A DNA stretch of 14,320 nt from Desulfosporosinus sp. UBA5188 (GCA_002413075.1 DHWG01000030.1:1-14320), one strand, 5' to 3'. Positions 1 to 7,252 are shown, numbered from the stretch's first letter. Numbers and translations are program-made. Notes: a model not told the origin generated them from the letters alone.

Positions 1-1
1 C

Positions 2-109
2 TTCCTAGTAATTATGGCGGTCTCTTTTATTGTCCTCCATTTTTTTCTTAAATTATTATTTAAAATAAACTTATTTCAGTTAGTGACCAGTAGACTTTTC
101 TCAAGATGA
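2..109 (+). CDS. C-terminal end of an unidentified membrane protein (partial)
   Basis: An open frame enters from the left edge and ends at TGA 107-109, giving about 35 residues. The first ~20 are strongly hydrophobic (FLVIMAVSFIVLHFFLKLLF), followed by a short basic tail ending in SRLFSR, as expected for the last membrane helix and cytoplasmic end of an integral membrane protein. A terminator hairpin starts 17 nt after the stop, which supports a real gene end. The family cannot be named from this fragment. The main doubt is the short length: an AT-rich stretch can look hydrophobic by chance. Confidence 0.5.
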   Translation, partial: FLVIMAVSFIVLHFFLKLLFKINLFQLVTSRLFSR

Positions 110-125
110 CACTTGACTTATATTT

Positions 126-149
126 AACGCCTTAACAGGGCGTTTTTTT
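126..149 (+). terminator. Rho-independent terminator of the left-edge gene
   Basis: The stem is AACGCC (126-131) with GGCGTT (139-144), loop of seven bases, running into seven T (143-149). It lies between the partial membrane gene and the deacetylase gene, so the two are probably separate transcripts. Confidence 0.8.
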
Positions 150-211
150 GTTAATATATCTCATGATCTGGCATTCACACGAATACCTTCTACTTGAAGG
201 AGGAATGTCAA

Positions 212-1018
212 ATGAGAATAATTATTTTCAAACGCCCATCTTGGCGTAATATTGCCCTATGGGGAGTCCTATTTTTCGTTTTGATCGCTTACCGTGAAAC
301 AGCCACCTCTGTATTTTCAGGAAAATTGAAACCAATATACAAGGCCAATGTCACCACCCCCGCTATAGCACTGACCTTTGATATCAGCTGGGGGGAAAAT
401 ACAGCAGAACCGATCCTGGATATTCTCAAACAGGAAGGCATTCATGCCACGTTTTTTCTTTCTAGTCCTTGGGCCGATAAACATCAAGCGTTGGTGCAGA
501 GAATGGTGAAAGAGGGACACGAAATCGGTTCCCATGGCAACCGCCATATTGATCTCAACACTTTAGGCACCCAAGAACTTGAGAAGGAAATTACCACAGC
601 CCAACAAGTTCTTGAAAAGATAACCGGTCATCCTGTCCGATTAATCCGAGCGCCCAACGGTGCTTATAATAATAAGGTGATATCAACCGCTGATAAATTA
701 GGATACCGGGTGATCCAATGGAGTGTTGATTCTCTCGACTGGAAACGCCCCGGATCTAGTGCCATTATCAGCAACGTACTGAACGGAATAAAATCAGGAG
801 CTGGCGCTAAACCAGGGGACATTATATTATTTCATGCCTCAGACTCAGCACCAGATACCCCTCAAGCCTTACCAGTTGTCCTTCAAAGCCTAAAAAGCAA
901 AGGCTACAGCTTAATGCCTGTCGGCCAGTTGCTTGATAAAGCGAGTAGTACTTGGCCACCTGAAAGTATTCTCAAGGAAGAACCTACCGTGCCTACCCCT
1001 ATAGTCCCTGGCAAATAA
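212..1018 (+). CDS. Membrane-anchored polysaccharide deacetylase, PdaB-like (NodB domain)
   Basis: Predicted 268-residue carbohydrate esterase family 4 protein, probably acting on spore or cell-wall peptidoglycan outside the membrane. One N-terminal hydrophobic helix (about residues 13-27) acts as an anchor or uncleaved signal. The NodB domain spans about 50-240: motif 1 is TFDISWG (D57, catalytic base), motif 2 is SHGNRH (H108, H112, metal ligands), motif 3 is RAPNGAYN (R146), motif 4 is QWSVDSLDW (D173) and motif 5 is ILFHAS (H208). The second Asp of the usual TFDD motif, a metal ligand, is replaced by Ile58; the same FDISWG form is known in PdaB-type sporulation deacetylases. A Pro-rich tail follows residue 248. 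The ATG at 212 is preferred over an in-frame TTG at 194 because AAGGAGG (197-203) lies 8 nt before it and would fall inside the coding region otherwise. The gene stands alone between two hairpins. Assignment to PdaB rather than another spore deacetylase is moderate. Confidence 0.87.
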   Translation: MRIIIFKRPSWRNIALWGVLFFVLIAYRETATSVFSGKLKPIYKANVTTPAIALTFDISWGENTAEPILDILKQEGIHATFFLSSPWADKHQALVQRMVKEGHEIGSHGNRHIDLNTLGTQELEKEITTAQQVLEKITGHPVRLIRAPNGAYNNKVISTADKLGYRVIQWSVDSLDWKRPGSSAIISNVLNGIKSGAGAKPGDIILFHASDSAPDTPQALPVVLQSLKSKGYSLMPVGQLLDKASSTWPPESILKEEPTVPTPIVPGK

Positions 1019-1031
1019 TATCTGCATTTCC

Positions 1032-1082
1032 AACAGAAGCTCAGAATATCTTACCAAAATTAAGACATTCTGAGCTTCTGTT
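1032..1082. terminator. Long hairpin between convergent genes
   Basis: A perfect 16-bp inverted repeat (1032-1047 with 1067-1082) continues inward, after one A-C mismatch, through TCTTA/TAAGA to a 7-nt loop. It lies between the convergent deacetylase (+) and YitT (-) genes. Neither side has a T run, so it may act as a two-way transcription barrier or an mRNA 3' end protector rather than a classical terminator. Confidence 0.65.
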
Positions 1083-1126
1083 ATCCCTCCATATAAAGTA
1101 GAACAAACTAATTAGAATCAGGTATC

Positions 1127-1996
1127 TTAATGTCCTTTCCAGGATGAGAAACCTTCCCCGACAACCTCAGGCACCTCCGAAATTGCTACAAAAGCTAAAG
1201 GATCTTGATCACGGACAATTTCTTTGACCTGGGACAATTCTGTACGGTTGACAATGCAATAGACAACTTGTTTTGCTTCTCCAGAAAAAGCCCCGGTTGC
1301 TTGAAAAAGTGTCACCCCTCGGTCAAGCTTTTCCATAATTTCATCCGCAATACTCTGGGGGTGTGTTGTGACCACCATGACAGATTTAGAGTGACTCAAG
1401 CCTACCTGTACAAGATCAACGACTCGGGTAGCAATAAACATATAGATCATTGCATACATAGCCATCTCAGGTCGAAACAAGATTGCGACCCCCAAAAATA
1501 TGACGGCATCAATTCCCAGTAATATTTGCCCCACACTTAAGGGTGTGGTTCTAGCAAACAAGACCGCTAAAATGTCTGTTCCACCCAGTGACCCTCTGGA
1601 GCGAAATATTATACCCATGCCGATTCCCGAAAGCACCCCACCAAATATTGCGGCGAGCAACGTGTCATGAGTCAATACCGGTAATTGTGTTGTCAAGGAA
1701 AGCGTTGCGGACAGTACACCAACGCCCACCATACTGAAGACCAAAAAACTACGTCCAACTAATCGATGACCTATAATGAAAAGTGGAATATTCAACAAAA
1801 GGACGGTCCAACTCACGGGCCAATGAAATAAATAATGTAAAATAATTGCAATTCCTGTAACGCCACCATCTGAAATTTGGTTGGGTATAATTAGTGTATT
1901 GATACTCGCACTGACGATGGTAGTACCTATTACGATTCCCACAAAGTGTTTCAACAATTGCAGTGTAAAATATTCACGGATACGTCTCAAGTTCAC
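1127..1996 (-). CDS. YitT-family membrane protein with C-terminal DUF2179 domain
   Basis: 289 residues. The first ~195 carry about five hydrophobic helices with the duplicated YitT membrane motif: ISDGGVTGIA near residue 42 and GSLGGTDILA near 136. The soluble C-terminal ~90 residues (from about SKSVMVVTTH) match the DUF2179 pattern (regulatory-looking α/β domain with ITRG/VTLFQATGAFSG and VVYCIVNRTEL). No transport substrate is established for the family. The start is GTG at 1996, with a run of five G (2003-2007 on the plus strand as C) 6 nt upstream as ribosome site; an ATG at 2009 is out of frame. A good σA promoter lies about 55 nt upstream (2049-2077). The gene is monocistronic and divergent from the tRNA gene, sharing with it a region that contains a strong inverted repeat. 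Confidence 0.9.
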   Translation of the reverse strand: MNLRRIREYFTLQLLKHFVGIVIGTTIVSASINTLIIPNQISDGGVTGIAIILHYLFHWPVSWTVLLLNIPLFIIGHRLVGRSFLVFSMVGVGVLSATLSLTTQLPVLTHDTLLAAIFGGVLSGIGMGIIFRSRGSLGGTDILAVLFARTTPLSVGQILLGIDAVIFLGVAILFRPEMAMYAMIYMFIATRVVDLVQVGLSHSKSVMVVTTHPQSIADEIMEKLDRGVTLFQATGAFSGEAKQVVYCIVNRTELSQVKEIVRDQDPLAFVAISEVPEVVGEGFSSWKGH

Positions 1997-2048
1997 GAGA
2001 ATCCCCCATTCATCTTAGTGATGCGCCATTTGTTTCCTTCATGGCTAG

Positions 2049-2077
2049 ATTATACTTCAGAGTCTGCCCTCAGACAA
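2049..2077 (-). promoter_or_regulatory. σA promoter of the yitT-family gene
   Basis: On the minus strand, TTGTCT (2077-2072) and a perfect TATAAT (2054-2049) are separated by 17 bp. The 5' leader would be about 45-50 nt. The spacer contains a 5-bp inverted repeat (2062-2066 with 2071-2075). Confidence 0.72.
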
Positions 2078-2117
2078 CTACTCATTAATGCTTGACAAAC
2101 GAGTCATTAATGAGTAG
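2078..2117. repeat. 13-bp perfect inverted repeat, probable operator
   Basis: CTACTCATTAATG (2078-2090) is matched exactly by its reverse complement at 2105-2117, with 14 bp between. Each arm contains the self-complementary core CATTAATG. The left arm abuts the -35 box of the yitT promoter, the right arm overlaps the -10 box of the tRNA promoter, and the tRNA -35 box lies between them. The layout suggests a dimeric repressor or activator site; no regulator gene for it is visible in the window. Confidence 0.6.
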
Positions 2118-2120
2118 AGT
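2092..2120 (+). promoter_or_regulatory. σA promoter of the tRNA-Arg gene
   Basis: A perfect TTGACA (2092-2097), 17-bp spacer, then TAGAGT (2115-2120, 4 of 6 matches), ending 20 bp before the mature tRNA 5' end. The -35 box is flanked by the arms of the inverted repeat. Confidence 0.7.
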
Positions 2121-2140
2121 AATGAAGTGTCCATAAGCAA

Positions 2141-2216
2141 GCGCTCGTAGCTCAGTGGATAGAGTGACGGTTTCCGAAGCCGGTGGTCGCAGGTTCAAAT
2201 CCCGCCGGGCGCACCA
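2141..2216 (+). tRNA. tRNA-Arg, anticodon CCG
   Basis: A 76-nt cloverleaf. The acceptor stem GCGCTCG pairs with CGGGCGC (one T-G wobble). The D stem GCTC/GAGT is followed by an anticodon loop TTCCGAA with anticodon CCG (reads CGG, Arg). The T loop is TTCAAAT, and the discriminator A with an encoded CCA end closes the gene. Two non-Watson-Crick positions stand out: A27-G43 at the base of the anticodon stem and A51-C63 in the T stem. Promoter and terminator are both present, so it is probably expressed. Confidence 0.95.
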
Positions 2217-2227
2217 ATATTGCCTTT

Positions 2228-2252
2228 AAACCACAACTATGTTGTGGTTTTG
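2228..2252 (+). terminator. Terminator of the tRNA-Arg gene
   Basis: A 10-bp perfect stem, AAACCACAAC (2228-2237) with GTTGTGGTTT (2241-2250), and a 3-nt loop. It begins 11 nt after the CCA end. The T tract is short. Confidence 0.7.
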
Positions 2253-2257
2253 TTATC

Positions 2258-2297
2258 GGAAAAAGAGGGTTGGTAAATTTGATTTACCAACCCTCTT
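2258..2297 (-). terminator. Terminator of the tmk-oppD-oppF operon
   Basis: A perfect 16-bp stem (2282-2297 with 2263-2278), 3-nt loop. On the minus strand it is followed by a T run, ten nucleotides after the oppF stop. It sits back to back with the tRNA terminator. Confidence 0.85.
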
Positions 2298-2307
2298 CCT
2301 ATTTGAA

Positions 2308-3333
2308 TTAATTCACAAAGTGGCACGCTACGTGATGACCATTCCCAATATCTTTAAAATCCGGATCCTGTTTCTTGCAAATTTCTTGAACATTGGGACA
2401 ACGAGTATGGAAATGGCAGCCTGAAGGTGGATTAACTGGGCTTGGAACATCCCCCTTGAGAATAATGCGATCTTTCTTTATCGTTGGATCGGGTACAGGA
2501 ATGGCAGACAACAGCGCAATCGTATAGGGATGCAGAGGTTTTTTATACAGTTCCTTTGCCTCCGATAGTTCCACCATTTTACCTAAGTACATTACAACGA
2601 CCCGGTCACTTATATGCTTGACGACGGATAAATCATGGGCAATAAATAGATAGGTTAAATTGAATTCTTTCTGTAAATCCTCAAGCAAGTTAATGACCTG
2701 TGCTTGAATAGATACATCCAAGGCTGAAACTGGTTCATCACAGACAATCAGCTTAGGATTTACGGACAGAGCTCTTGCAATACCAATCCGCTGGCGTTGT
2801 CCCCCTGAGAATTCATGAGGATAGCGGGCACTATGATAAGGACTTAAACCAACAACCTCTAAAAGTTTACGAACCCGTTTGTCCCTTTCTTCACGACTGG
2901 ATTTAGAATGGATCAACATGGGTTCACCGATGATATCTCCAACCCTCATCCGAGGGTTCAAAGAAGCATAGGGATCTTGGAAGATCATCTGCATCTGACT
3001 TCGCATTTTGCGCATTTCTTCACCAGAAAGGTCATTCAGCACTTTTCCTTCAAAGGTTACCTTTCCAGCTGTTGGTTCCAATAATCTTAAGATCGTCCGC
3101 CCAATGGTCGATTTTCCACAACCGCTTTCTCCAACCATTCCAAGCGTTTCCCCACGTCGAATATCGAAAGAGACCCCATCAACCGCTTTAACGTCTCCTA
3201 CATGTCTTTGGACAACAATCCCCTTCCGTATTGGGAAATACTTCTGGAGATTCTCTACTTTTAACAATGTTTCCGTCTTCTCTATAGGCTTCTCTATAGG
3301 CTTCTCTATAGGCTTCTCTATCGTCTCCGTCAT
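2308..3333 (-). CDS. oppF: Oligopeptide/dipeptide ABC transporter ATP-binding protein, OppF/DppF type (first copy)
   Basis: 341 residues from the ATG at 3333. Cytoplasmic ATPase that powers peptide import with OppD and two permeases. Visible: Walker A GESGCGKS (68-75), Q-loop Q119, signature SGGQRQR (176-182), Walker B LIVCDE (195-200), H-loop H233, and the C-terminal oligopeptide-transporter extension with four cysteines C306, C312, C319 and C337, spaced as in relatives reported to bind an Fe-S cluster. The start is preferred over an upstream in-frame ATG at 3366 because AAGGGGGG lies 8 nt before it and the homology starts later. The N-terminus carries an unusual KPIE repeat. The ATG follows the oppD stop by 5 nt (translational coupling). 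No permease or binding protein belongs to this transcript; it probably works with the permeases encoded at 7253-9110. Confidence 0.92.
   Translation of the reverse strand: MTETIEKPIEKPIEKPIEKTETLLKVENLQKYFPIRKGIVVQRHVGDVKAVDGVSFDIRRGETLGMVGESGCGKSTIGRTILRLLEPTAGKVTFEGKVLNDLSGEEMRKMRSQMQMIFQDPYASLNPRMRVGDIIGEPMLIHSKSSREERDKRVRKLLEVVGLSPYHSARYPHEFSGGQRQRIGIARALSVNPKLIVCDEPVSALDVSIQAQVINLLEDLQKEFNLTYLFIAHDLSVVKHISDRVVVMYLGKMVELSEAKELYKKPLHPYTIALLSAIPVPDPTIKKDRIILKGDVPSPVNPPSGCHFHTRCPNVQEICKKQDPDFKDIGNGHHVACHFVN
3277..3321 (-). repeat. 12-bp tandem repeat inside the oppF coding region
   Basis: Three full units of cttctctatagg (plus-strand reading) and a partial fourth at 3277-3321. The unit length is a multiple of three and encodes repeated K-P-I-E near residues 7-19 of this OppF, before the ATPase core. 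Confidence 0.93.
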
Positions 3334-3338
3334 GCATC

Positions 3339-4322
3339 TTACCCCCCTTCTCCATATAAGAAGCAACTGACAAAGTGGCCCGCTTCTATCTCAATCAGCG
3401 ATGGTTTTTGCTGTTCACAAATAGCTTTCTTATGTTTACACCGCGGTGCAAAATTACACCCCATAGGTAAGTGACGCAGATCGGGCGGCTGACCTTCAAT
3501 GGGCTCAAGTCGTTGTGTTTCGGACGCATCCAATTTAGGCAATGACCCTAACAGCCCCCAAGTATAAGGATGTTTGGGGACTGCAAACAAGGCCTTAGCG
3601 TCCGTATATTCAACCGTGTTTCCAGCATACATTACTAAAATTTTTTGACATAGCTCAGCGACAACCCCTAGGTCATGGGTAATCAACATAATCGCTGTAC
3701 CAAAGTCCTTTTTCAAATTGTTCATCAAATCCAAGATTTGTGCTTGAATCGTCACATCCAGGGCTGTAGTGGGTTCGTCAGCGATAAGAAGTTTAGGGTT
3801 ACAGGACAAAGCCATCGCAATCATGACACGTTGCCGCATACCACCACTAAATTGATGGGGGTAATTGTTCACACGGCTTTGCGCCTCTGGAATACCCACC
3901 TTCTTCAACATCTCTATGGCTCTTTTCTTAGCTTCAGAACGAGAAACTTTCTGATGAAGTACAATGGCTTCCATAATTTGTTCCCCCACCGTAAGCACGG
4001 GGTTTAAAGAGGTCATGGGATCTTGGAAAATCATGGCAATCTCATTGCCGCGGATTTTCATCATTTCATGCTCTGACGCTTTGATCAAATCTTTGCCGTT
4101 AAAGATGACCTCTCCACTCACAATTTTTCCAGGAGGTTCAGGGATGAGACGCATGATCGACATAGCTGTGATACTTTTTCCTGACCCCGATTCCCCAACT
4201 ACGCCCAGTGTTTCTCCTTTATGAATCTCAAGGTCAACTCCGTCGACCGCTTTAACGACGCCAGCGTCTGTAAAGAAGTGCGTTCTGAGATCTTTGACTT
4301 GAAGCAGAAGTTCTTGTGCCAT
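3339..4322 (-). CDS. oppD: Oligopeptide/dipeptide ABC transporter ATP-binding protein, OppD/DppD type (first copy)
   Basis: 327 residues, partner ATPase of the OppF just downstream. Visible: Walker A GESGSGKS (43-50), Q-loop Q100, signature SGGMRQR (159-165), Walker B LLIADEP (178-184), H-loop H216, and the C-terminal extension with C289, C295, C302 and C320. The PHQFSGGMRQR and LIADEPTTALDVTIQAQIL blocks are nearly identical to the second OppD (6236-7240), so the pair probably arose by duplication. The ATG at 4322 follows a seven-G ribosome site (C run 4330-4336 on the plus strand) with a 7-nt spacer. It begins 38 nt after the thymidylate kinase-like stop with no hairpin between, so the genes are likely co-transcribed. 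The GAGGGGGGGATAA leader is shared with oppB. Confidence 0.93.
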   Translation of the reverse strand: MAQELLLQVKDLRTHFFTDAGVVKAVDGVDLEIHKGETLGVVGESGSGKSITAMSIMRLIPEPPGKIVSGEVIFNGKDLIKASEHEMMKIRGNEIAMIFQDPMTSLNPVLTVGEQIMEAIVLHQKVSRSEAKKRAIEMLKKVGIPEAQSRVNNYPHQFSGGMRQRVMIAMALSCNPKLLIADEPTTALDVTIQAQILDLMNNLKKDFGTAIMLITHDLGVVAELCQKILVMYAGNTVEYTDAKALFAVPKHPYTWGLLGSLPKLDASETQRLEPIEGQPPDLRHLPMGCNFAPRCKHKKAICEQQKPSLIEIEAGHFVSCFLYGEGG

Positions 4323-4360
4323 CTCTTATCCCCCCCTCATCCATAAGCTCTTTTCTTGAG

Positions 4361-5047
4361 TTAAGAACCTATTCTTAATAACGCTGCATTGACAAGCTTA
4401 TAAACTTCTTCATGGATTTCTTCGATCGTTTTAAGAGAACCGTCCTTTATACAGCTCACTTTATGCCAGTTATATTTACTCGCAATTCTATAGGCGTTGT
4501 TATAAGATTTTCTAAGATATTGTTCGTCAGCCTCATGAATATCTTGTTTTACATCGATGGCTTTACTTGCCCTCTGAGCAATCAACCCCAAGCTAAATTC
4601 TGGAGGCATGTCAAGAAAAACGACATAATCAGGAACGGGAAGTCCAAATATGTTATATTCAAAATCATAAAGCCACTCAATAAATTTATTTTTCTCTAAG
4701 TCTCCATCAATTTTCGCCGCCTGATGGACCATATTAGACGTCGTATAACGATCGGCGAGTATAATGCCTCCACCTAGGTAAAATGCTTCCCAATCCTTCT
4801 TAAATGAAGCATAGCGATCGACCGCATAAAACGATGAAGCAATATATGGACTGATCGTATCAGGGTCTGTTCCAAACTCTCCATTGAGATACATTTTTAC
4901 TAAGGCAGACGATTGACTCGCATAATTTGGAAACTCAATTTTCTTGACCTTAAACTGCTCTAATAATAATCGTTGAAATAGTTTTTCTGTCTGTGTCGCT
5001 TTTCCACTGCCATCTCCGGCCTCAATAATAATTAGTTTTCCTTTCAA
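4361..5047 (-). CDS. Thymidylate kinase-like P-loop nucleoside monophosphate kinase
   Basis: 228 residues. The likely reaction is dTMP + ATP to dTDP + ADP. Visible: P-loop AGDGSGKAT (10-18), FPNY block (39-42) followed by a small-residue/hydrophobic segment, the DRY motif D99-R100-Y101 continuing as TTSNMVHQAAK, and a hydrophobic strand VVFLDMPPE near 142-150, all typical of the thymidylate kinase superfamily in the form with FPNY and DRYTTSN common in clostridia. The start is TTG at 5047 with GGGGAAG just upstream; the nearby ATG is out of frame. The protein is rich in Lys, Ile, Asn and Tyr, and the gene is more AT-rich than the opp genes around it, a possible sign of separate origin. It heads the tmk-oppD-oppF transcript, an unexpected partnership. 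It could be a deoxynucleoside kinase or a second dTMP kinase rather than the housekeeping one. Confidence 0.83.
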   Translation of the reverse strand: MKGKLIIIEAGDGSGKATQTEKLFQRLLLEQFKVKKIEFPNYASQSSALVKMYLNGEFGTDPDTISPYIASSFYAVDRYASFKKDWEAFYLGGGIILADRYTTSNMVHQAAKIDGDLEKNKFIEWLYDFEYNIFGLPVPDYVVFLDMPPEFSLGLIAQRASKAIDVKQDIHEADEQYLRKSYNNAYRIASKYNWHKVSCIKDGSLKTIEEIHEEVYKLVNAALLRIGS

Positions 5048-5124
5048 CTATCTTCCCCATCTCAAAGTTAGACTTTTATTGAACTCTTTAATTCAGTTGT
5101 TCGATCCTTCATACTTACTTGACT

Positions 5125-5154
5125 ATTCTATAACAATCTAACACATCTTGTCTA
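5125..5154 (-). promoter_or_regulatory. Probable σA promoter of the tmk-oppD-oppF operon
   Basis: On the minus strand, TAGACA (5154-5149, 5 of 6 matches) and TAGAAT (5130-5125, 5 of 6 matches) are 18 bp apart; an overlapping TATAGA gives 16 bp. It lies between the upstream operon terminator and the TTG start, about 75 nt from the latter. Confidence 0.45.
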
Positions 5155-5181
5155 TCAATAGCCGATCTAAGATAAAAGTAA

Positions 5182-5206
5182 GAAGTCGGGAAAAAATCCC
5201 GACTTC
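5182..5206 (-). terminator. Terminator of the oppABCDF operon
   Basis: A 10-bp stem, GAAGTCGGGA (5182-5191) with TCCCGACTTC (5197-5206), five-base loop. On the minus strand a T-rich stretch follows. It begins 28 nt after the oppF stop. Confidence 0.8.
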
Positions 5207-5233
5207 CTGAATATTTTATCCTTAATAATTCGG

Positions 5234-6232
5234 CTAGAGCAAATGACATGCTGCAACGTGATTGTTGCCAAGTTCCTTTAATTGAGGAACTTCCTCTGCA
5301 CATATCCCTTTAACATAGGGGCACCTAGTCCGGAAATAACAACCTGAAGGTGGATCAATCGGACTGGGCACACTTCCTTGGACAACAATTCTCTTTCTGG
5401 TCGCCTCTACCCGGGGATCAGGAATAGGTATTGCTGATAGAAGTGCTTTAGTATAAGGGTGCTGTGGATTTTTATACAATTCATAACTATCGGTTAGCTC
5501 TACGATTCTACCAAGATACATCACGGCAATTCTATGAGAGATATGCTTTACCATGGATAGATCATGGGCAATAAACAAATATGTCAGACCCATTTTCTCT
5601 TGCAATTCTTCCAGCATATTAACAATTTGAGCCTGGATTGATACATCAAGCGCAGAAATTGGCTCATCGCAAATAATTAATCTAGGATTTACCGACAACG
5701 CCCTAGCAATCCCAATGCGTTGCCGTTGTCCTCCAGAAAATTCATGTGGAAAACGGTTGGCATGCTCCGGGTTCAAGCCAATAACCTCTAGGAGTTCGTA
5801 AATGCGATCTGTTCTTGCCTGTCCTGAGGCCAATTTATGAATATCCAACCCTTCGCCAACTATGTCTCCTACCGTCATCCTAGGATTGAGCGAAGCATAG
5901 GGATCCTGGAAGATCATTTGCATCTTGCGCCTTAAGTTCAGCAAATCAGACCCGTGGGCCTTAGTCACATCTTGACCTTCAAAAAATATTTGTCCGCTTG
6001 TCGGTTCATAGAGTCGAATGATCGTGCGCCCAGCGGTGGACTTACCACAACCACTTTCCCCCACGATCCCCAGAGTCTCTCCCCTCTTAACCTTGAAGTT
6101 GATGCCGTTCACAGCATGCACGACTTTTTGGCCTCGACCAAAAAGTCCTCCGCCCATGGGGAAATGTTTAACAAGGTCTTTAACTTCTAATATGGTATCG
6201 TCTTTTTCTATAATAATTTTATTCACTGCCAC
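5234..6232 (-). CDS. oppF: Oligopeptide/dipeptide ABC transporter ATP-binding protein, OppF/DppF type (second copy)
   Basis: 332 residues, last gene of the complete importer operon. Visible: Walker A GESGCGKS (58-65), the signature SGGQRQRIGIARALS, Walker B RLIICDEP, the H-loop in FIAHDLSMV, and the C-terminal extension with C298, C304, C311 and C329. It is closely similar to the first OppF over the ATPase core but has no KPIE repeat; instead an MGGGLFGRGQ insert lies before the conserved HAVNGINF. The start is GTG at 6232, 3 nt after the oppD stop, with GGAGGGG overlapping the end of oppD; a second in-frame GTG two codons later is also possible. It should dimerise with OppD under the OppBC permeases. 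Confidence 0.93.
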   Translation of the reverse strand: MAVNKIIIEKDDTILEVKDLVKHFPMGGGLFGRGQKVVHAVNGINFKVKRGETLGIVGESGCGKSTAGRTIIRLYEPTSGQIFFEGQDVTKAHGSDLLNLRRKMQMIFQDPYASLNPRMTVGDIVGEGLDIHKLASGQARTDRIYELLEVIGLNPEHANRFPHEFSGGQRQRIGIARALSVNPRLIICDEPISALDVSIQAQIVNMLEELQEKMGLTYLFIAHDLSMVKHISHRIAVMYLGRIVELTDSYELYKNPQHPYTKALLSAIPIPDPRVEATRKRIVVQGSVPSPIDPPSGCYFRTRCPYVKGICAEEVPQLKELGNNHVAACHLL

Positions 6233-6235
6233 TGA

Positions 6236-7240
6236 CTAGCCCCTCCCTTCGAAGGCGACTTTAGGGGCCTGCGGGTGCTGAAGCCAACAAGCCACTTGAT
6301 GTCCGTCATTAATCTTACTGTACTCTGGCATTTGCTCTGTGCACACCTGCATGCAGTGCTCACAGCGCGGTGCAAACCTACATCCCTTTGGAAGATTAAG
6401 CAGATCGGGTGGCGTTCCATGGATAGGAACTAACTTGCCCTTCTTACTGGCATCCAACCGTGGAATAGACTTTAATAAGCCCCAAGTATACGGATGCTGT
6501 GGATGATAGAAGATATCATCGAGATTACCGCTTTCAACAATTTTACCTGCGTACATGACGATGACCCTGCTACATAAGTCAGCTACAATGCCAAGGTCAT
6601 GGGTAATCAGAATAATCGAAGTGTTAATCTTATCCTTGAGATCTCTCATTAATTCTAAAATTTGAGCTTGTATCGTTACGTCAAGTGCTGTAGTAGGCTC
6701 GTCCGCAATTAAAAGTTTTGGATTGCAAGTCAGAGCCATAGCAATCATGACCCTTTGTCTCATTCCACCGGAGAACTGATGAGGATACTGTTTGAGTCTG
6801 CTTTCGGGGTTCGGTATGCCCACCAAATCCAGCAGCTCTAACGCGCGTTTGGTAGCCGCTTTACCCGATAACCCTTCGTGCTGTTTTAAAACCTCAGTGA
6901 GTTGTAAGCCCACTGTTAACACCGGGTTCAGAGAGGTCATGGGGTCTTGAAAAATCATACCCATTTCTTTTCCTCTGATGGCTTGCATGCTCTTCTCACT
7001 CATCTTGACGATATCCTTGCCGGAAAAGTTAATACTTCCCCCAACAATTTTGCCAGGTGGTGTAGGAATTAGGCGCATGACAGTTTGTACGGTAACACTT
7101 TTGCCACAGCCAGATTCCCCTACTATACCAATCGCTTCTCCCTGGTCAACGTAAAAACTCACTCCGTCGACCGCTTTCACCTCGCCTGCATAGGTAAAGA
7201 AGGATGTCTGTAAATCTTTGACTTCGAGTAAATGTTCCAT
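6236..7240 (-). CDS. oppD: Oligopeptide/dipeptide ABC transporter ATP-binding protein, OppD/DppD type (second copy)
   Basis: 334 residues. Visible: Walker A GESGCGKS (41-48), Q-loop in MIFQDPMTSLNPVL, signature SGGMRQRVMIAMAL, Walker B LLIADEPTTALD, H-loop in LITHDLGIV, and a C-terminal extension with C287, C293, C300 and C318 plus an extra cysteine C296 absent from the other three ATPases. The ATG at 7240 has a strong GAGGAGGG site 5 nt upstream. The gene begins 12 nt after the oppC stop. It forms the nucleotide-binding pair with the OppF that follows. Confidence 0.94.
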   Translation of the reverse strand: MEHLLEVKDLQTSFFTYAGEVKAVDGVSFYVDQGEAIGIVGESGCGKSVTVQTVMRLIPTPPGKIVGGSINFSGKDIVKMSEKSMQAIRGKEMGMIFQDPMTSLNPVLTVGLQLTEVLKQHEGLSGKAATKRALELLDLVGIPNPESRLKQYPHQFSGGMRQRVMIAMALTCNPKLLIADEPTTALDVTIQAQILELMRDLKDKINTSIILITHDLGIVADLCSRVIVMYAGKIVESGNLDDIFYHPQHPYTWGLLKSIPRLDASKKGKLVPIHGTPPDLLNLPKGCRFAPRCEHCMQVCTEQMPEYSKINDGHQVACWLQHPQAPKVAFEGRG

Positions 7241-7252
7241 ATTTTCCCTCCT

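Noticed and set aside
212..1018. The deacetylase as an inactive enzyme because motif 1 lacks the second Asp
   Set aside because: The same FDISWG form occurs in PdaB-type proteins and the other motifs are intact, so loss of activity cannot be concluded.
2141..2216. tRNA as a phage or island attachment site
   Set aside because: No integrase gene and no direct repeat of the tRNA 3' end is seen downstream.
3008..3373. Long frames opposite or overlapping the oppF start
   Set aside because: Their length comes from the 12-bp repeat and from codon bias of oppF; no ribosome sites or protein-like sequence.
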